A stretch of DNA of 64,000 nucleotides from Lota lota (lineage: Eukaryota; Chordata; Actinopteri; Gadiformes; Lotidae). Below the pieces are notes generated by a model. It saw only the letters and a list, made by a program, of their open reading frames with translations, searched no databases and was not told the DNA's origin. This document shows positions 62,828-64,000 of this stretch, piece after piece. The stretch lies in NCBI GenBank assembly GCA_026745465.1, contig JACYXH010000363.1, forward strand, positions 1,573,501-1,637,500, given 5' to 3'. Position 1 is the first letter of the stretch; every line of letters starts with the position of its first letter. Position numbers and translations under genes: made by a program.

Positions 62828-63747
62828 TGTTTGGGCTCTGTGTGTTTGTGTATGGGTGTGTGTGGGTGTGTGTGTTTGTGTGTGTGAGAGTGCATGCAAG
62901 CGTATGACCTGAAGTCAAGACAAGGAAATGCAAAAACGAAAATGTTCAGCACTTATAAATGATATAAACCTCTGAAAAGCACATCGAGGAGGATTATTGT
63001 TGGCCGTTACCACGATGACTGGCAGCATTGCGGTCAGGCTGTATGACATCACACCGTAAGAGACATGATGTCATCGCCGTCTGAACTGACCTGTCCACTC
63101 TGATGGTGGCAGTGAATGAACCCAACGTTTTGATTGGTCCACTGATTCTGACTATGCTCCACAGAGATATAAGTGGAGATTCATAAAGAGCACACAAACA
63201 GGCAGACAGACAGACAGACAGGTCTATATTGGGAAGCTGATTTGATTTAACGGTTTTCAGTTAATAACACTCACTTTCTCTCTTTCTGCCTTTCTTTCTC
63301 TCTCACTTTTCTTCTCTTTCTACCTCTCCAAATCTCTTTCTATTTCTCACTCTCCATCAATGCTTTTCCCTCTCTCCCTGTCTTCCCACACGTATATACA
63401 TTCATACTTCTTTAGTACTAATGTACATACTTACTATTGCAGTACCAATTCAGGGCAAAGGAAGGCGAGAAAATAACTGAATCATTTTGCAATGACAATC
63501 ACTGTCATGAACATATTATTAAATATTATATAGTAACGTTTTCACTCTAGAGTCCAACATCTTTCTAACCCAAAACATTGAGACAAGTGGGAATTTGTCA
63601 AAGCGTAGAGTTTGTTTGGTGAATAATTAAAAATAATAGAATCCATTCCACGCCAGGGGCTCGCTAATTAAGTCTTGGAAACATTAAACGTCAACCATGG
63701 AAGAATGAAAGAAAAGCTTTGTCTAAATGTTTTATTTTATCTTCTCT

Positions 63748-63858
<111 letters not shown>

Positions 63859-63873
63859 AAACACAGATGTGCA

Positions 63874-63915
<42 letters not shown>

Positions 63916-64000
63916 AATCACAATGCAGGCAAACACATACAGACACACACACTCACACATACACACAGATGTGAACTTTCACAAACACACACACACACAC

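Overview
The window is vertebrate nuclear DNA, almost certainly from a teleost fish. It is dominated by introns and is extremely rich in simple repeats. Long (AC/GT)n and (AG/CT)n tracts, several over 100 bp, occur every kilobase or two. Teleost-style interspersed repeats are present: tRNA-derived SINEs with a 'siteably conserved' L2-like tail, LINE 3' ends and a hAT-Charlie element. That STR density resembles cod-like fishes (Gadiformes), but this is an inference from texture and not a species call.

One gene is supported. Eight exons on the minus strand encode part of a type R2B receptor protein tyrosine phosphatase, best matched to PTPRT (RPTP-rho). In transcript order they are 53427-53542, 52933-53113, 46127-46236, 36654-36855, 33978-34080, 30651-30936, 25620-25656 and 12262-12397. 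All eight have GT donors and AG acceptors, and their phases fit together without a frameshift (1171 nt, 389 complete codons). They encode fibronectin type III repeats 2-4, the 37-nt linker exon and the transmembrane segment. Exons for the signal peptide, MAM, Ig and first FN3 domains would lie above coordinate 64000. The juxtamembrane and phosphatase exons would lie below coordinate 1. I could not find any of these inside the window.

Layout: 1-12261 is the intron after the transmembrane exon, with microsatellites, a 41-bp-stem hairpin, a TGACG-rich array and a 26-bp minisatellite. 12398-25619 is a 13-kb intron with a ~62-bp minisatellite that has captured a deletion-derivative hAT-Charlie transposon. 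25657-30650 holds a LINE 3' end and a TTAA-flanked DNA-transposon candidate. 30937-46126 holds three introns with SINEs, polypurine tracts and small minisatellites. 46237-52932 is an AT-rich intron with SINEs and a 36-nt G run. 53543-64000 is the upstream intron with an L2-clade LINE end, SINEs, and 37-bp and 27-bp minisatellites.

The most interesting observation is that four of the eight splice acceptors sit at the edge of a dinucleotide repeat. Two acceptors are preceded in the pre-mRNA by long (UG)n and two by (CU)n. This recalls the CFTR exon 9 arrangement and suggests length-dependent, TDP-43- or PTB-type control of exon inclusion, including the transmembrane exon.
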